Below are positions 49,870 through 63,534 of a DNA stretch of 64,000 nucleotides, in pieces (within the stretch, counting starts at the first letter, position 1; each line of letters begins with the position of its first letter). The position numbers and the translations under genes are program-made. Where the stretch lies: contig NC_069135.1 of assembly GCF_026914265.1 (NCBI RefSeq), positions 15,926,406-15,990,405 on the forward strand. The letters run 5' to 3'. The notes below the pieces were generated by a model. The model ran no database searches, was not told where the DNA came from, and saw nothing but the letters and a program-made list of their open reading frames with translations. The DNA comes from Mya arenaria (lineage: Eukaryota; Mollusca; Bivalvia; Myida; Myidae).

Positions 49870-50837
49870 CTTTAGTCACATGACAAGTATGGAGTGTCAC
49901 ATGATCTCTGGAACAGACAAAACGTCTATGTTACAAAATGGCTCGGGTTTCTAGAACTATGCATGTATAAGGCTGTATTATCGATACATAGTTCAGACCT
50001 GCATGTCAGTCATTTTGTTGTAATTAATAATTACAAAACTGGGACAATTTATTTAGATATATTTTTGGCTGGCAGAAACGTTGCGAGAACAGAATTTGAA
50101 CCGAGGCAGTCTATGCGGTTCGGGGAATGTTCACACACACTGAAAAATGTGGTATAGAAGCGATTTCCTGCGTTTTCTGTTAAAGACATTAATGAAGTAT
50201 TAAACATTGTAATTTTTGAAGTATAACTATAACATATAACTATATGTTTTCGGTTTGTTTGAAAAGTTATTAATCAAACCCAATTGCAATTATTATATAT
50301 GTGTATGTTCAATCCCTGAATAAATTTCAACTAGCATGTTGTTTTTTTACCACAAGTAATACTCTAAGACGAATCAACACCTGGGCAAGCCAAGATCGAC
50401 CATTAAGACGATTGGCTCACTGGTTTGGCCTTACCATTAAGCCATTTGTCCTTAATGGGCGATCATGTCCATGTATTTACATGTAGCTTTCGTTGAGCAC
50501 TGAATTAAGTTTCGTTGACACGCCATTAGCCAACATGCAAACATAGACCCAGCTGAAATATCGCAATTATATTTTGAAAACATTTCACTTCGCATAACTC
50601 AAACCCTTATTGTAGAGACAGGACTTGATATTTCCATTCTGTGGCGAAGGATGGCAAAATTAATGATAGCTCTATGTCAAGGGAAGGGTGCGGGAGGGTG
50701 TCAGTGCAATTTGCTAAAATGGACACCAAAGAGTGACTTCTAGTCACTGTTTGAGTTGATTTTAAATGCATGTATCTTTTGGCCAAACGCATAAATAAGT
50801 AAAGAAAACTGCATTTGTTTGAAGAATTTACGAATTA
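49870..50837. other. intergenic between the divergent fucosidase and PM20D2 genes
   Basis: It should contain the fucosidase promoter. No clear TATA box or repeat was recognised. Confidence 0.5.
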
Positions 50838-51790
<953 letters not shown>

Positions 51791-51960
51791 GGATTTGTTT
51801 TATTTCCTACTGATTTAAGGAGCTCATATTTAAAAACTTCGTCAAACGGTTATACACGTGGACTTATATATTAAAACCATCTATAATTAGTTTTAAGTGG
51901 ACTCATACATGAAAAAATTCAATAATAAGCTGGGGTCATTAATTGTTGCTATCAAACGAA

Positions 51961-54900
51961 ATGAGCGGCGCCGAACGTTTGAAGCAAGTTGCTTGTGCCG
52001 CGATTGACGCGGCGCAGGAACAGCTCGGGGATGTCAGCAGGGAAATTTGGTGTAAACCAGAACTCGCCTTTAAGGAAAAGCATGCGCACAAGATTCTCAC
52101 TGACTTCCTAGATGAACATGGGTTTCAGGTAAGGTAATATCGGCTGATATGTACGAGTTGTTTAATTGCTAAACGTCTAAGTTTTGATGTATTGCACATA
52201 AAACAATTGAACGCTAAGAATAATTTACATAAGACTAGATGTCCACTAGACAAATAATGGTTAATTAACGAACATGCTAACTTAATATTGGTTTTAACTT
52301 TATAGAGCTTATAATTGTTTTATGCTATATTAACGAATCATTCAACCTTTCGATTTCACCATGATACTAATTCAATGGTTAACAGTATTATACAGAAGAG
52401 TATTGTAGTTCATTATTTCAAGTATTCATGTATACATTTCCAATAGTCAATATCAAATTTCAATTAACGTAATGCATCTTATAAAATCGATTAAACGTAT
52501 CTAAAGTTAGAAAAAGGCATCGATCTAATCCAATGTAAAAGAATGGAAGTAAATACAGGGATGGAAACTACAGATCAATCTTACGTATCTGCATTCGCAA
52601 ACTCAGAGAACATGGTTCCCGGCCTCATCACGAAACATTGGGTGTCCAACACCATCTTACGTCCACCTTATTTACCATGGCCATCGAAAACAATTCGACC
52701 CAGTTGCTGGAATTTACGAATGACACACGTTATGACGAACTTAAACAAGGCAAATTTACTGATGTCCTGGTAATGGACTTCTCGAAGGACCTCGACAGCC
52801 CTTACTCCACAAACTCCCTGTACACTACTAATGGTTTTAAATCAAGATCACAAAATGGATAGAGGCATTTCCACCAACAGATCACTGCTATTTGTATAAG
52901 AAGGTTACTCTTAAACACCGTCCCAGTTGAGTTCTGAGATAGGGCCATCGTTATTTAATTGCTAGTAGTATATCAGTTACATTCCAAACACCATCCAGAC
53001 TACAGTACGCTTCTTTGCTGATGATACTATAGTTGTCCTTTCCGTTACCTTCGAATATGCAGACTAATACAAGATGGCCCTGAGACACATGCATGCATGT
53101 CAAGTTGTTTCTACAGTAACTCCAAAAAGGAGCACTCCAATACAGTATGGCTGCAGACTACACAACCATTCGTTTGAACTTGTCGACTCTACCAAATAGC
53201 TGGGATGAACCATCCTCTTTAAACTCAACTGTGCGCAACACATCAACAACAACAAAAACAAGATAATAAGTTTCTGTGGGGAGACATTAAAAAGGCATTA
53301 TTCCCCTGAGTAAGATCATCAGATGAGTCTTGGACCCGTACAAGAAAGCAGACATTCAATGCATAGTAAGAGATCAGGCGAAGAGCCAGCCGAGTTTATA
53401 GAACCGCTACCACGACCTATCAAGTGCTTCAGGCATGATAACCTTCCTACAATGGACGGCACCAGAACAACCACGAGGAGAAGCATGGCCTGTAACCCTG
53501 TCAAGAATAACAAATCCAAAAGTATCAGTTAATCAATCACAGGTTGAATATTGGTAATTTGTTTAATATGCCTTTGGTGTTGTTATGATATTGAAGCTGT
53601 TGGAGTTTGCCATATAGAAGAAGAATGCTTACTCGAAGTAATAATATGCGTATATTTACATTGCTTTCAATTTATAATGCAGACGGAGCGTTCGTACAAG
53701 CTGGAGACGGCGTTCAAAGCGACGTACGGCTCACGAGCCGACGGCCCGAACGTGTCCTTTATCAGCGAGTATGACGCACTACCGGAAATAGGACACGCAT
53801 GCGGACACAATTTGATAGCGGAAGTTGGCGTTGGAGCGGGACTGGGCCTAATGGCTGCCATGAAAGTCGCAGGCAAGCCTCTTGGACAGGTACGTAAATG
53901 ATTGATACCAGAACGTCTTTATATTTTTACGAAAAATATGAAGAAAATGTATATCCAATTTTGCAATCGTCCTACAACCAAATATTTGTACATTATACAC
54001 CAATAATTTGAAAGCTAACTATGCAATTTTATTTTGCTTTTCTGTTTTCGCTGTACCACTTTAAGAATACATCATTCACATTGGGTAAGGCACCTAACAG
54101 TGGGTAAGTTATGTAATTGCTATCTGTTCATTGGTGATGTATTGCTACACCCAGGTGACGGTATTGGGAACGCCGGCGGAAGAGGGTCCGGGTGGAAAGA
54201 TTCATTTGATAGAAGCTGGCGCTTTTACAGACGTGGATGTCGCGATGATGGCGCACCCGTTTCCCGATAACGACTTCCGTCCGGTTGCCTTAGCGAGGCT
54301 GAGGTGAGCGTTTTTTAAGTGCATTTGGATAAGCTTTGACTAATCACTTCTAAACAACCACTGACGGTAAACCTGTGTATGCATTCAAATGAATACTTTT
54401 TAACATTCTATCGTTCGGATCAAAATTACTACAAAAAGAAGGAATGGCAATGTTTTGCGACGGACGAAAACAGTTTTCTTTTATTTTATGTGGCACAGCC
54501 ACTCAAATAAACGGCGTGGTTTCATTATGGGTTTTTTTTCTCCCGTTTATAATGCACATGCATTTCTGAATTAATTCATTTAAGTTTGCTTGTATGTGAA
54601 TTTATGTTTTCAGTTGTATCTTTTGATAGCTTAGATGTGGTGTACACGGGTAGGGCGTCTCACGCGGCCGGCTACCCCTGGGAAGGTGTCAACGATCTGG
54701 ACGCGGCCGTCACGTGCTATCAAGGCATTTCCTGTCTCCGACAACAGTGCAAACCAGACTGGAGAGTACATTGTATGACATTATAATTCCTTAACCACAC
54801 ATTTTAGTATACATTGAAAATTATGATAACTTCCTTGAAAAACAAGACATAGAATCATGCAAGTTAACAAGAATACCTGTTAAAGGGGCCTTGTTACGAA

Positions 54901-57900
54901 CAATCTTAGAGGATACATTATTTTGATAAGTTTATCATTCTAATGATTTTTGATGTGCCCTTTCTTTCCAGGTATTATTCTTGAGGGTGGAGTAAAGGTT
55001 AACATTATACCAGAGCGCGCGAGACTTCACGTGGGTGTCCGCGCGCCAAGTGACGAGGAAATGTTTATGTTGAAAGACAAAGTCATGAACATCATCACGT
55101 CAGCGGCTACCAGCACAGGGTGTCAGGTATATGTTTAACTTAACCATCATCACGTCAGCGACTACCAGCACAGGGTGTCAGGTATATGTTTAACTTAACC
55201 AACATCACGTCAGCGACTACCAGCACAGGGTGTCAGGTATATGTTTACCTTAACCATCATAACGTCAGCGACTACCAGCTCAGTGTGTCAGGTATATGTT
55301 TAACTTAAGCATCATATAACCATCATCACGTCAGCGGCTACCAGCACAGGGTGTCAGGTATATGTTTACCTTAACCAACATCACGTCAGCGGCTACCAGC
55401 ACAGTGTGTCAGATATATGTTTACCTTAACCATCATCACGTCAGCGACTACCAGCACAGGGTGTCAGGTATATGTTTAACTTAACCATCATCATGACAGC
55501 GGCTACCAGCTCAGGGTGTCAGGTATATGTTTAACTTAACCATCATCACGACAGCGGCTACCAGCACAGGGTGTCAGGTATATGTTTAACTTAACCATCA
55601 TCACGACAGCGGCTACCAGCACATGGTGTCAGGTATATGTTTACCGTAACCATCATAACGACAGCGGCTACCAGCACAGGGTGTCAGGTATATGTTTAAC
55701 TTAACCATCATCACGACAGCGGCTACCAGCACAGGGTGTCAGGTATATGTTTAACTTAACCATCATCACGACAGCGACTACCAGCACAGTTGGTCAGGTA
55801 TATGTATAACTTAAGCATCATATAACAATCATCACGTCAGCGGCTCCCAGCACAGGGTGTCAGGTATATGTTTAACTTAACCATCATCACGACAGCGACT
55901 ACCAGCACAGGGTGTCAGGTATATGTTTACCTTAACCATCATCATGACAGCGACTACCAGCACAGGGTGTCAGGTATATGTTTAACTAAACCATCATCAT
56001 GACAGCGACTACCAGCACAGGGTGTCAGGTATATGTTTAACTAAACCATCATCATGACAGCGACTACCAGCACAGGGTGTCAGGTTTATGTTTACCTTAA
56101 CCATCATCACGTCAGCCGCTACCAGCACAGGGTGTCAGGTATATGTTTAACTTAAGCATCATAAAGACAACGACTACCAGCACAGGGTGTCAGGTGTATG
56201 TTAAACTTAACCATCATCACGTCAGCGACTACTAGCAGAGGGTGCCAGGTATATGTTTAACTTAACCATCATCACGTCAGTGACTACCAGCACAGGGTGT
56301 CAGGTATATGTTTGACTTAACCATCATCACGTCAGTGACTACCAGCACAGTGTGTCAGGTATATGTTTACCTTGAACAACATCACGTCAGCGGCTACCAG
56401 CACAGGGTGTCAGGTATATGTTTACCTTGAACAACATCACGTCAGCGGCTACCAGCACAGGGTGTCAGGTATATGTTTACCTTGAACAACATCACGTCAG
56501 CGGCTACCAGCACAGGGTGTCAGGTATATGTTTACCTTGAACAACATCACGTCAGTGGCTACCAGCACAGGGTGTCAGGTATATGTTTACCTTGAACAAC
56601 ATCACGTCAGTGGCTACCAGCACAGGGTGTCAGGTATATGTTTACCTTGAACAACATCACGTCAGTGGCTACCAGCACAGGGTGTCAGGTTTATGTTTAC
56701 CTTAACCATCATCACGTCAGTGGCTACAAACACAGGGTGTCAGGTATATGTTTAACTTAAGCATCATAACGACAGCGATTACCAGCACAGGGTGTCAGGT
56801 ATATGTTTAGCTTAACCATCATCACGACAGCGACTACCAGCAAAGGGTGTCAGGTAAATGTTTCTCTTAGCCATCATCACGTCAGCGACTACCAGCACTG
56901 GGTGTCAGGTATATGTTGAACTTAACCATCATCACGTCAGCGACTACCAGCATAGGGTATCAGGTATATGTTTAACTTAGCCATCATCACGTCAGCGACT
57001 ACCAGCACAGGGTGTCAGGTATATGTTTACCTTAACCAACATCACGTCAGTGGCTACCAGCACAGGGTGTCAGGTATATGTTTACCTTAACCAACATCAC
57101 GTCAGTGACTACCAGCACAGGGTGTCAGGTATATGTTTACCTTAACCAACATCACGTCAGCGGCTACCAGCTCAGGGTGTCAGGTATATGTTTACCTTAA
57201 CCAACATCACGTCAGTGGCTACCAGCACAGGGTGCCAGGTATATGTTTACCTTAACCAACAACACGTCAGCGGCTACCAGCACAGGGTGTCAGGTATATG
57301 TTTACCTTAACCAACATCACGTCAGCGGCTACCAGCACAGGGTGTCAGGTATATGTTTAACTTAACCATCATCACGTCAGCGACTACCAGCACAGGGTGT
57401 CAGGTATATATTTACCTTAACCAACATCACGTCAGCGGCTCCCAGCACAAGGTGCCAGGTATATGTTTACCTTAACCAACATCACGTCAGCGACTACCAG
57501 CACAGGGTGTCAGGTATATGTTTACCTTAACCATCATCATGACAACGGCTTCCAGCACAGGGTGTCAGGTATATGTTTACCTTGATCAACATCACGTCAG
57601 CGGCTACCAGCACAGTTGGGCAGGTATATGTTCACCATAACCATCATCACATCAGCATTAGATAATTGCGATTTATTCGCAGCCAGAAAATACGGACTCA
57701 ATAATACATTAATAATTAATTCATTATAATTCGTTGCCGTTATTCTTTCTTTAAGGTCGAGCACAAACTGATGAGCAAACCATATTCTTCAATGTTGAGC
57801 AACGAAGTCATGGTTGGGCTCTTTGAAAAAAACGTGTCACGTGTTCAACCGCCGGAAGTACCGACCCGACCCGGAAGTGTATTCGGATCCACGGATATGG

Positions 57901-58342
57901 GAAATGTTGCGCATGTGGTACCCAGTATCCACCCAAACTTCCATATTGGCGGTAGAGCCGTCAACCACACCCGGGATTTTACTGGAGATGCTGGTACAGT
58001 ATTTGTGCTTTATTTACCATTTACGGATTTTAAATAGTTAAATATGTGTTCATACTTAAGGGGATGGCATATCTTTGTGGGTGAGAGCTTTGGTATAAAA
58101 GGAATACAATTAATTCCGAGTATAGCAAGCAGTTGTGTCCGCAATTAGCGAGTGCATCATGATAATAGTGTGCGCTTGAATAACAGATATTTCTTTTCGT
58201 TTCAGGTTCACCCATGGCACAAGAATACACGCTACAAATAATGAAAGCACTTGCAATGACAGCGATAGATATTCTCACTGACCAAGAACGTCTACAAGAA
58301 ATAAAACAAGCGTTTGCCAAGAGCATGTCCGTTTTCAACTAG
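51961..58342 (+). CDS. PM20D2: peptidase M20 domain-containing protein 2 (beta-alanyl dipeptidase)
   Basis: A cytosolic M20-family dipeptidase. In vertebrates it hydrolyses beta-alanyl-lysine-type dipeptides, a repair role beside carnosine synthesis. Seven exons: 51961-52128, 53683-53889, 54155-54303, 54630-54772, 54972-55126, 57756-57993 and 58206-58342 (TAG); 1197 nt, 398 aa, against 436 in human. Phases agree throughout. Landmarks: [17 protein letters not shown] (N-terminal helix), [20 protein letters not shown] (84-103) with metal-site Cys/His, [11 protein letters not shown] (130-140) with the catalytic Glu pair, [23 protein letters not shown] followed by [13 protein letters not shown], and [20 protein letters not shown]. 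At exon 4 the nearest upstream acceptor (TTTTCAG, 54613) is out of phase; the TTTTGATAG acceptor at 54629 restores it. The exon 4/5 junction codes Cys where relatives have Gly. Intron 1 holds a dead LINE, intron 5 a 56-bp array copied from the end of exon 5, and retroelement DNA starts a few bases after the stop. Confidence 0.94.
52600..53535 (+). pseudogene. decayed LINE reverse transcriptase fragment
   Basis: Read in shifting frames, the order of motifs is that of a non-LTR reverse transcriptase of Jockey/CR1 type: [11 protein letters not shown], then [17 protein letters not shown] (catalytic domain A), ITKWIEAF, an SVLGP-like remnant, [13 protein letters not shown] (the FADD motif, near 53005), [21 protein letters not shown], and [18 protein letters not shown] at the C-terminal end. 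Many stops and frameshifts make it non-functional. It lies in intron 1 of PM20D2 in the same orientation as the gene. No flanking terminal repeats, as expected for a LINE. Confidence 0.85.
55090..57655 (+). repeat. 56-bp array copied from exon 5 end plus 5' splice site of PM20D2, about 45 copies
   Basis: Unit: CATCATCACGTCAGCGGCTA then CCAGCACAGGGTGTCAG (37 bases identical or nearly so to the last 37 of exon 5, 55090-55126), then GTATATGTTTAACTTAAC (the donor site and first intron bases). Units run head to tail to about 57655. CTTAACCATC/CTTGAACAAC and CGTCAG/CGACAG variants come in blocks. The first unit is the real exon end; all others are intronic. See the finding. Confidence 0.95.
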
Positions 58343-58344
58343 CA

Positions 58345-58770
58345 GTTTTCAGTTTGTTGTTGCAAATATTCATAAACTGTTCCTCAAAGTTTCTATCTTC
58401 AAATGCCATAGGAACTTTGTGAAATTTCAGTGAAAATCTTCTAGAATGTTGTTCTAATTTATAAAGTTTGTTATCTGAGAGTTCTTTTGAGAGTAAATTT
58501 TGGAGCTCATGTTTTTTATTATGGATGTTTGAGGTTCAATTTGGTGTATTTAAGTGTTGAGGGCAAGACCTCTTTCAAGGTCAGGCCCAAAGCTTCATCT
58601 ATAGTTTGTAATACTGTTTCCGTGCAGAGCGCTTTCTGAACAATTTCTTAACAAAATATATCAATATCCGGACCGTTAATTTCGGACAAACTGCTAGAAT
58701 CAGGATGTGCGGATTTTCTTATTATTGGGTTCGGCGAATTCACATACCCACCAGCTATGCAGCTACGTTA
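58345..58770 (-). pseudogene. LINE-like ORF1 fragment, copy 1
   Basis: Near-identical to 63612-64000. On the minus strand both encode KLYKLEQHSRRFSLKFHRVP then MAFEDRNFEEQF, a coiled-coil/RNA-binding ORF1 style (LE-x-x-SRR) known from non-LTR retroelements, with an in-frame TGA upstream. This copy has 22 extra bases (around 58564-58585) that change the frame. It begins a few bases after the PM20D2 stop, so it probably forms part of that gene's 3' UTR in antisense. Confidence 0.7.
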
Positions 58771-59454
58771 TCCGAAGGATTTGTTGTTTCTGTAATTGGT
58801 CTTTCGTTTCGAATATCAGGTGTTTTTGAGGCCATTTTGTGTCACTGACAAAACATTCACACAAGGCGCCAAATTAGAAGAAGTTCTGAACAATCGGCTC
58901 AATGTGTTTATACCCACTTGAAGACCCATACTAAAATAATCTATAGTTCAAAAGTTATATCACTATCGTACTTATTTAAACATTTTAAGTAATAGTTCGT
59001 TTTGAAGTGTTGTCTTCATAACAAAGAAGTGAGTAGGCTAGGCACAGCCGGGCAAAGCCGAGCGGCAACCTTATTATTTTATATCTTATTGTTTGGTATG
59101 GCACGTCGACATACTAGCCAGTGGGCATGTTGGGACCTCTGAACAACCCACTACATAAGACCAATTAATGCTTATATGGAACTTTGGCGGTTATTTTTTA
59201 TCATAACGTTCCCAAGGTTTCGTAGGTCTTTTAATCTTAGAAAACCCTTGTGGGCACTCTAGGTGTTTTACGGGTTTTTTTTCTGGCCCAATCTTCACGA
59301 ATGTCTTTCGTTTAAAACAATTGCAAAAGCAAACAAACTCATACCTCATATCCAATGTTCATACTTAAGAGCCCCTCACCCTGCTCCTATATTGCAAGTT
59401 TCGGTTGGAATATTTCACCAACACTTGATTTCATTATATCATCAACATCATCAC
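58771..59454. other. downstream of PM20D2, nothing recognised
   Basis: No coding signal. It may belong to a long PM20D2 3' UTR. Confidence 0.4.
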
Positions 59455-59542
59455 CATGGCAACAACACCCAAGTCTATTACAACAATAACACCAAGACTA
59501 TGACAACAACAACAACAACAACAACAACACAAGTCTACTATT

Positions 59543-59582
<40 letters not shown>

Positions 59583-59709
59583 GTCTATGACATTAATAAC
59601 ACCCACGTCTATTACAACAACACCACCAAGTCTATTACAACAAAGACACCAAGTCTATGACAACAACAACAACATTAAGAATTTGACAACAATAATACCC
59701 AAGTCTATT

Positions 59710-59740
<31 letters not shown>

Positions 59741-59765
59741 GTCTATGACAAAAATGACACCAAGA
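59455..59765. repeat. (CAA)n-rich array with CAAGTCTA spacers
   Basis: Runs of CAA/ACA trinucleotides broken at irregular distance by CAAGTCTATTACAAC and CAAGTCTATGACAAC segments. Open frames across it are artefacts of composition. Confidence 0.9.
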
Positions 59766-61125
59766 TTATGAGAACAGTGAAATCAAGGCTATGGCAACGA
59801 CGACACCAAAACTCGAACCATTTCGAAGCACTCAAGTCTATGTTTGGTCCATAAATTGTATTTACAATGTATAACTAAATGTGTATCTGTAGATATGATC
59901 CAGTGTACTAGTTTTTAATTATTGTATATAGTGAGTATGAAATATTATTTCATATTACTTCTGTACAAGTTCATAGTACTCTTTCATTCATTTCATATCT
60001 GTCGAAGAACTTGGCCTATGCCCCTGCCCATGACCCCGACAATATTTGTTTCAGTGTGGAACGAGGATTTGGCGTATTTCCCCTGAGACCAACTCTGTGT
60101 GTATTCTGCGAAAATGTTGCGCTATTGACAATTCATTTGTAAATAAAAGTTATAATAATAACATGCAAAGGAAGCGTAGTCGCGACCACTGCTCTTGTCA
60201 ATGATTAACTCTGTCGGCGAGGTTTTATAAAATCTGTTAATTCTGTTGTCTTAATCCGACCTCGTAAAGCAAGGACAATTGTCAAAATCCCTGCGGTCCT
60301 GGATAATCCAGGCTCGAACATCCCTACCCAATTCTTTTGAACAAATCCGAACACGTCTAAATGTGTTCCATGTGGCGGTCTCACCGAGCTTGTCCAAATC
60401 CCGTCTGTTATGGCTCAGACGCTGTCTTAAGTCCCTTATATGCCCCATCCCCACATGCGGTGGGACACACATGAAGTCTGTTTTATACAGAAGTTACAAC
60501 ATGAGTTTACAAAATGCGAGCAGTGTGATACATTCGATTGAAATCTGTATTAATGAGTAGAAGCAGTTTTTTTTATGAATTATTGTGGTGTAAGGTTGTT
60601 TACTGATGTTGAAACATCTGTATAGATGTTTTCTGTTACTATTAAATGCTAAAAAGGACAGAACAAAACAAAACAGATACATTGTCTATTAAAGTTAAAC
60701 TTCACAGTTTTGTTATGTTATATACACATTTTTATAACTATATTTACGTTACAATTATACAATATATTATATACAACAAAATATAGGCCACGGATCCGCC
60801 TCAGCGATTTTGCACCGAACAGATTGCCAATTTGTACCGCCCTATTGCGTTTTCGAACAGTCAGTTTCAGCACTTCAAAGAGTTTCGTTCATCACAACGT
60901 TTTTCTTGCTAGCGTAATTTAAAACTACGATTTAATTGATCGGTTGAAGTTCAACCAATATAAATTGTGCATGTATGTATGCCTTGCAAAGGCAAAGGCC
61001 CATATGGGCTCACATTTTCAGTAGTAAGTTTCTGATGATATTGTCAGTGTATATTCCAACCCGTGGACGGCAGCGGTCGGTTTCTTTCAGAAGTCGATCC
61101 ACATGCTAAAGACAGTGTGTGAGTA
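59766..61125. other. intergenic, one poly(A)-like site
   Basis: AATAAA at 60142-60147 could be the poly(A) signal of PM20D2 if its 3' UTR runs through the retroelement fragment. A less AT-rich stretch at 60245-60475 has short open frames on both strands that I do not recognise. Nothing else seen. Confidence 0.35.
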
Positions 61126-61585
61126 CCACGTGATAAATTGCGCCATAAATGCTACCCCGGAAGGCAATATTTTGCTTCGAATAAAGACTTTAAACGAAGA
61201 TAACTTTCTTATTTCTTCACCATGTTGAATAGAAAATAGCGCAGTCTACGCCGCTAACGGAGCCCCGCCTTCGGTCTTTTACCAGAGTTTGATTGAGAGA
61301 GTAGTTTCTTAAAACACTTCGACAAACCTTTTCACAATACGGTCGTCTGACGGAGCACTGTCAAAAACAGTATTTTGGAAACAGGTTTGTCGAAGTGTTT
61401 GGTGAAACTAATCACCTAATCAAACTCCGGTAATAAAACGAAGGCGTGGCTCTTTAAGCGGCATAGACTGCCCTTTGTTCATTTAAAATGGTGTAGTAAA
61501 AGAAAAGCTATCTTTGATTTAAGTCTTTATTTTAAGCAAAATGTTGCCTTCTGACGTAGCACATATGACGTAATTTATCACGTGG
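61126..61585. mobile_element. long fold-back MITE, about 460 bp
   Basis: The left arm starts CCACGTGATAAATTGCGCCA and the reverse complement of the right end starts CCACGTGATAAATTACGTCA. The arms stay alignable for about 210-220 bases (GAAGGCAA-ATTTTGCTT, AATAAAGACTT, GCAGTCTA-GCCGCT, GCC-CGCCTTCG, GAGTTTGATT, AACACTTCGACAAACC). The centre is near 61360. No coding frame. Confidence 0.9.
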
Positions 61586-62890
61586 TATATAAACACCCTG
61601 TAGATGTTGCACTCGATTATTCAAAGCCAAACACATTCGATGCTTTAAAAAGCATTCTGGTGCAAAAAATGAAGCTGAGTAATATTGTCGGCCGTTATGT
61701 TTATAATTCTGAATTATAATTATTTTGAAAAAAAAAACCCTTGTATTTGTGTAAAAGGACAAAAATGTGTTTGTCTTTGTATTCCTTTGTAATGGTAAAC
61801 AGAGTTCCAGAAATCTTATCACTGCGTTTTGGTGGCAAAACATCATTGTAAAGAACTTAGTTTGGGTCTTCCCACTTTTAAAACATCACTGTGACTTGAG
61901 CGTCATTCAGTCTTTCACACCGTGTGCTTTATCTCGCGTATAGCCCGACTATAAATTACCATGACCTTAAAATGCGTCATTTTTACATACATGTATAAGT
62001 TGAATATAGTAATTTGTACACTAAGGAGAACTTATGTATCCTTAAACATATAAGCACTTCCTGGAATAAATAATGCCAGGAATAAACTTGCAACCATGCT
62101 TGAAACAAATCAAAACGTTCTAGGAGTATGCTGGAGTGATGGACAGAAATACTAAAAACCAGCGAGAAGATATTAGTATCCTTAAAAACTCTACATCAGA
62201 AACAGTCCATTAGACCCGTTTTGCATCGTACCTATACAAATACCGGCAACTTCGCCGAAATGCTGCAAGTTTTGAAGAACAACACATATCTTGAGCGTTT
62301 GACAGGCAGAATTCAGTATGTGCAGCGCATCAGAGACATGGGTCGCTGCAACGCTTTCCTTTTTGCAACGTCTCGGTGGATCATATTTTGAAAGCCATGA
62401 CGGAGCTCGAATGCTTTGGCACCGCTACAGACAGAGAAGGGATGTACGGTTAGATTCCTGCGTTGTTGTGCCATTTCCGTGTTTGCCCGCTAACGTCGGC
62501 TCCATTTTTGCGCACCATCTTCGCTTTCAAAACACGTGAAAACATGCCGCCATCTAAACAAGTAAATATTTGCATACAACGAACTCGTTCGGTGTGCAAA
62601 GGGAAAAGCTCTTTGTATGTGCCGAGAAATTTGTATCATGCAATGTTAAAAATATTTGATGCCATATTAAACGAGGACAATGAGAAGACAGTTAACAGCA
62701 ACTTAGTTATTTTTGTGATACGCAAGACTTGATGATGTAAAATTTATTTTGTCAAGTGATGGAATAAAGTATCGAAATATTACGATACTTAAGTATGATT
62801 ATGTAAAGATATCTCAAATAATGGAGCCTGCACGTAAGACATTTAGTGAAACTGTTAAGGATGAACACATATAGGATAACAAGGAAGAAG
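61586..62890. other. intergenic, nothing recognised
   Basis: No convincing exon. Short open frames near 62320-62730 have no recognisable motif or splice context. Confidence 0.45.
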
Positions 62891-63127
62891 CGACTGTGTA
62901 TTAAATGAACAGACACCTTTAAATCAAACTGTTTGCATGTCATTACGCATTGTTTCGAGACAAATATCATTTGATAAGGGACATGCAGACCGAGTTCGTA
63001 GGCCAAGGCTTAGTTACTACATGGACAGTCGGTAAATATACACATATTAAACAACACTTCTTTGTACCGCTTTCACATTTTTAAACCCCATCAATACGTG
63101 AAGTAGCAGCAGCAACAGTTGCAGTAT

Positions 63128-63158
<31 letters not shown>

Positions 63159-63525
63159 AGCAGCAGTAGAAGTAGTAGTAGAAGTAGCAGCAGCAGCAGT
63201 AGTAGAAAAAGTACTAGTTGTTGTTGTTGTAGTAGTAGCAGTAGCATCACGGCAGCAATAGTAACAACAGTATCTGTTATTTCTTCTTATAAAATATATA
63301 ATTAAGTATGTACAGCACATGAATGCATATGACTGATACGTTACAAATATATTTGCTGATAACCCTACTTTGGTATCCTGAGGAAACTGATGTGTGCTTT
63401 ATCTCTCTAAAGGCAATGCGACTAATATACATTGACATGAATTTACCATGCATGCCTTGTATATAAATATATATAGTGCATATGGCAAAATAGCCGTATA
63501 CATGAGTTTGTGTCCGAACCTTGAA
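62891..63525 (+). mobile_element. microsatellite-bearing dispersed element, copy B
   Basis: Direct repeat of 50838-51790 (same strand, about 12 kb away). Both flanks of the trinucleotide core match, and similarity ends at the GTTTGTGTCCGAACCT word near 63516/51785. The core here is short. Confidence 0.8.
63104..63250. repeat. mixed (ATC)n/(AGC)n/(AGT)n/(TTG)n trinucleotide core
   Basis: Occupies the same position in element copy B as the 450-bp AGT/AGC array in copy A, but is shorter and more interrupted. Confidence 0.92.
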
Positions 63526-63534
63526 TTTTTCATT

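Noticed and set aside
60251-60560. Overlapping short open frames on both strands in a less AT-rich patch
   Set aside because: No recognisable motif, no splice context; could be an unknown repeat but I cannot support a gene.
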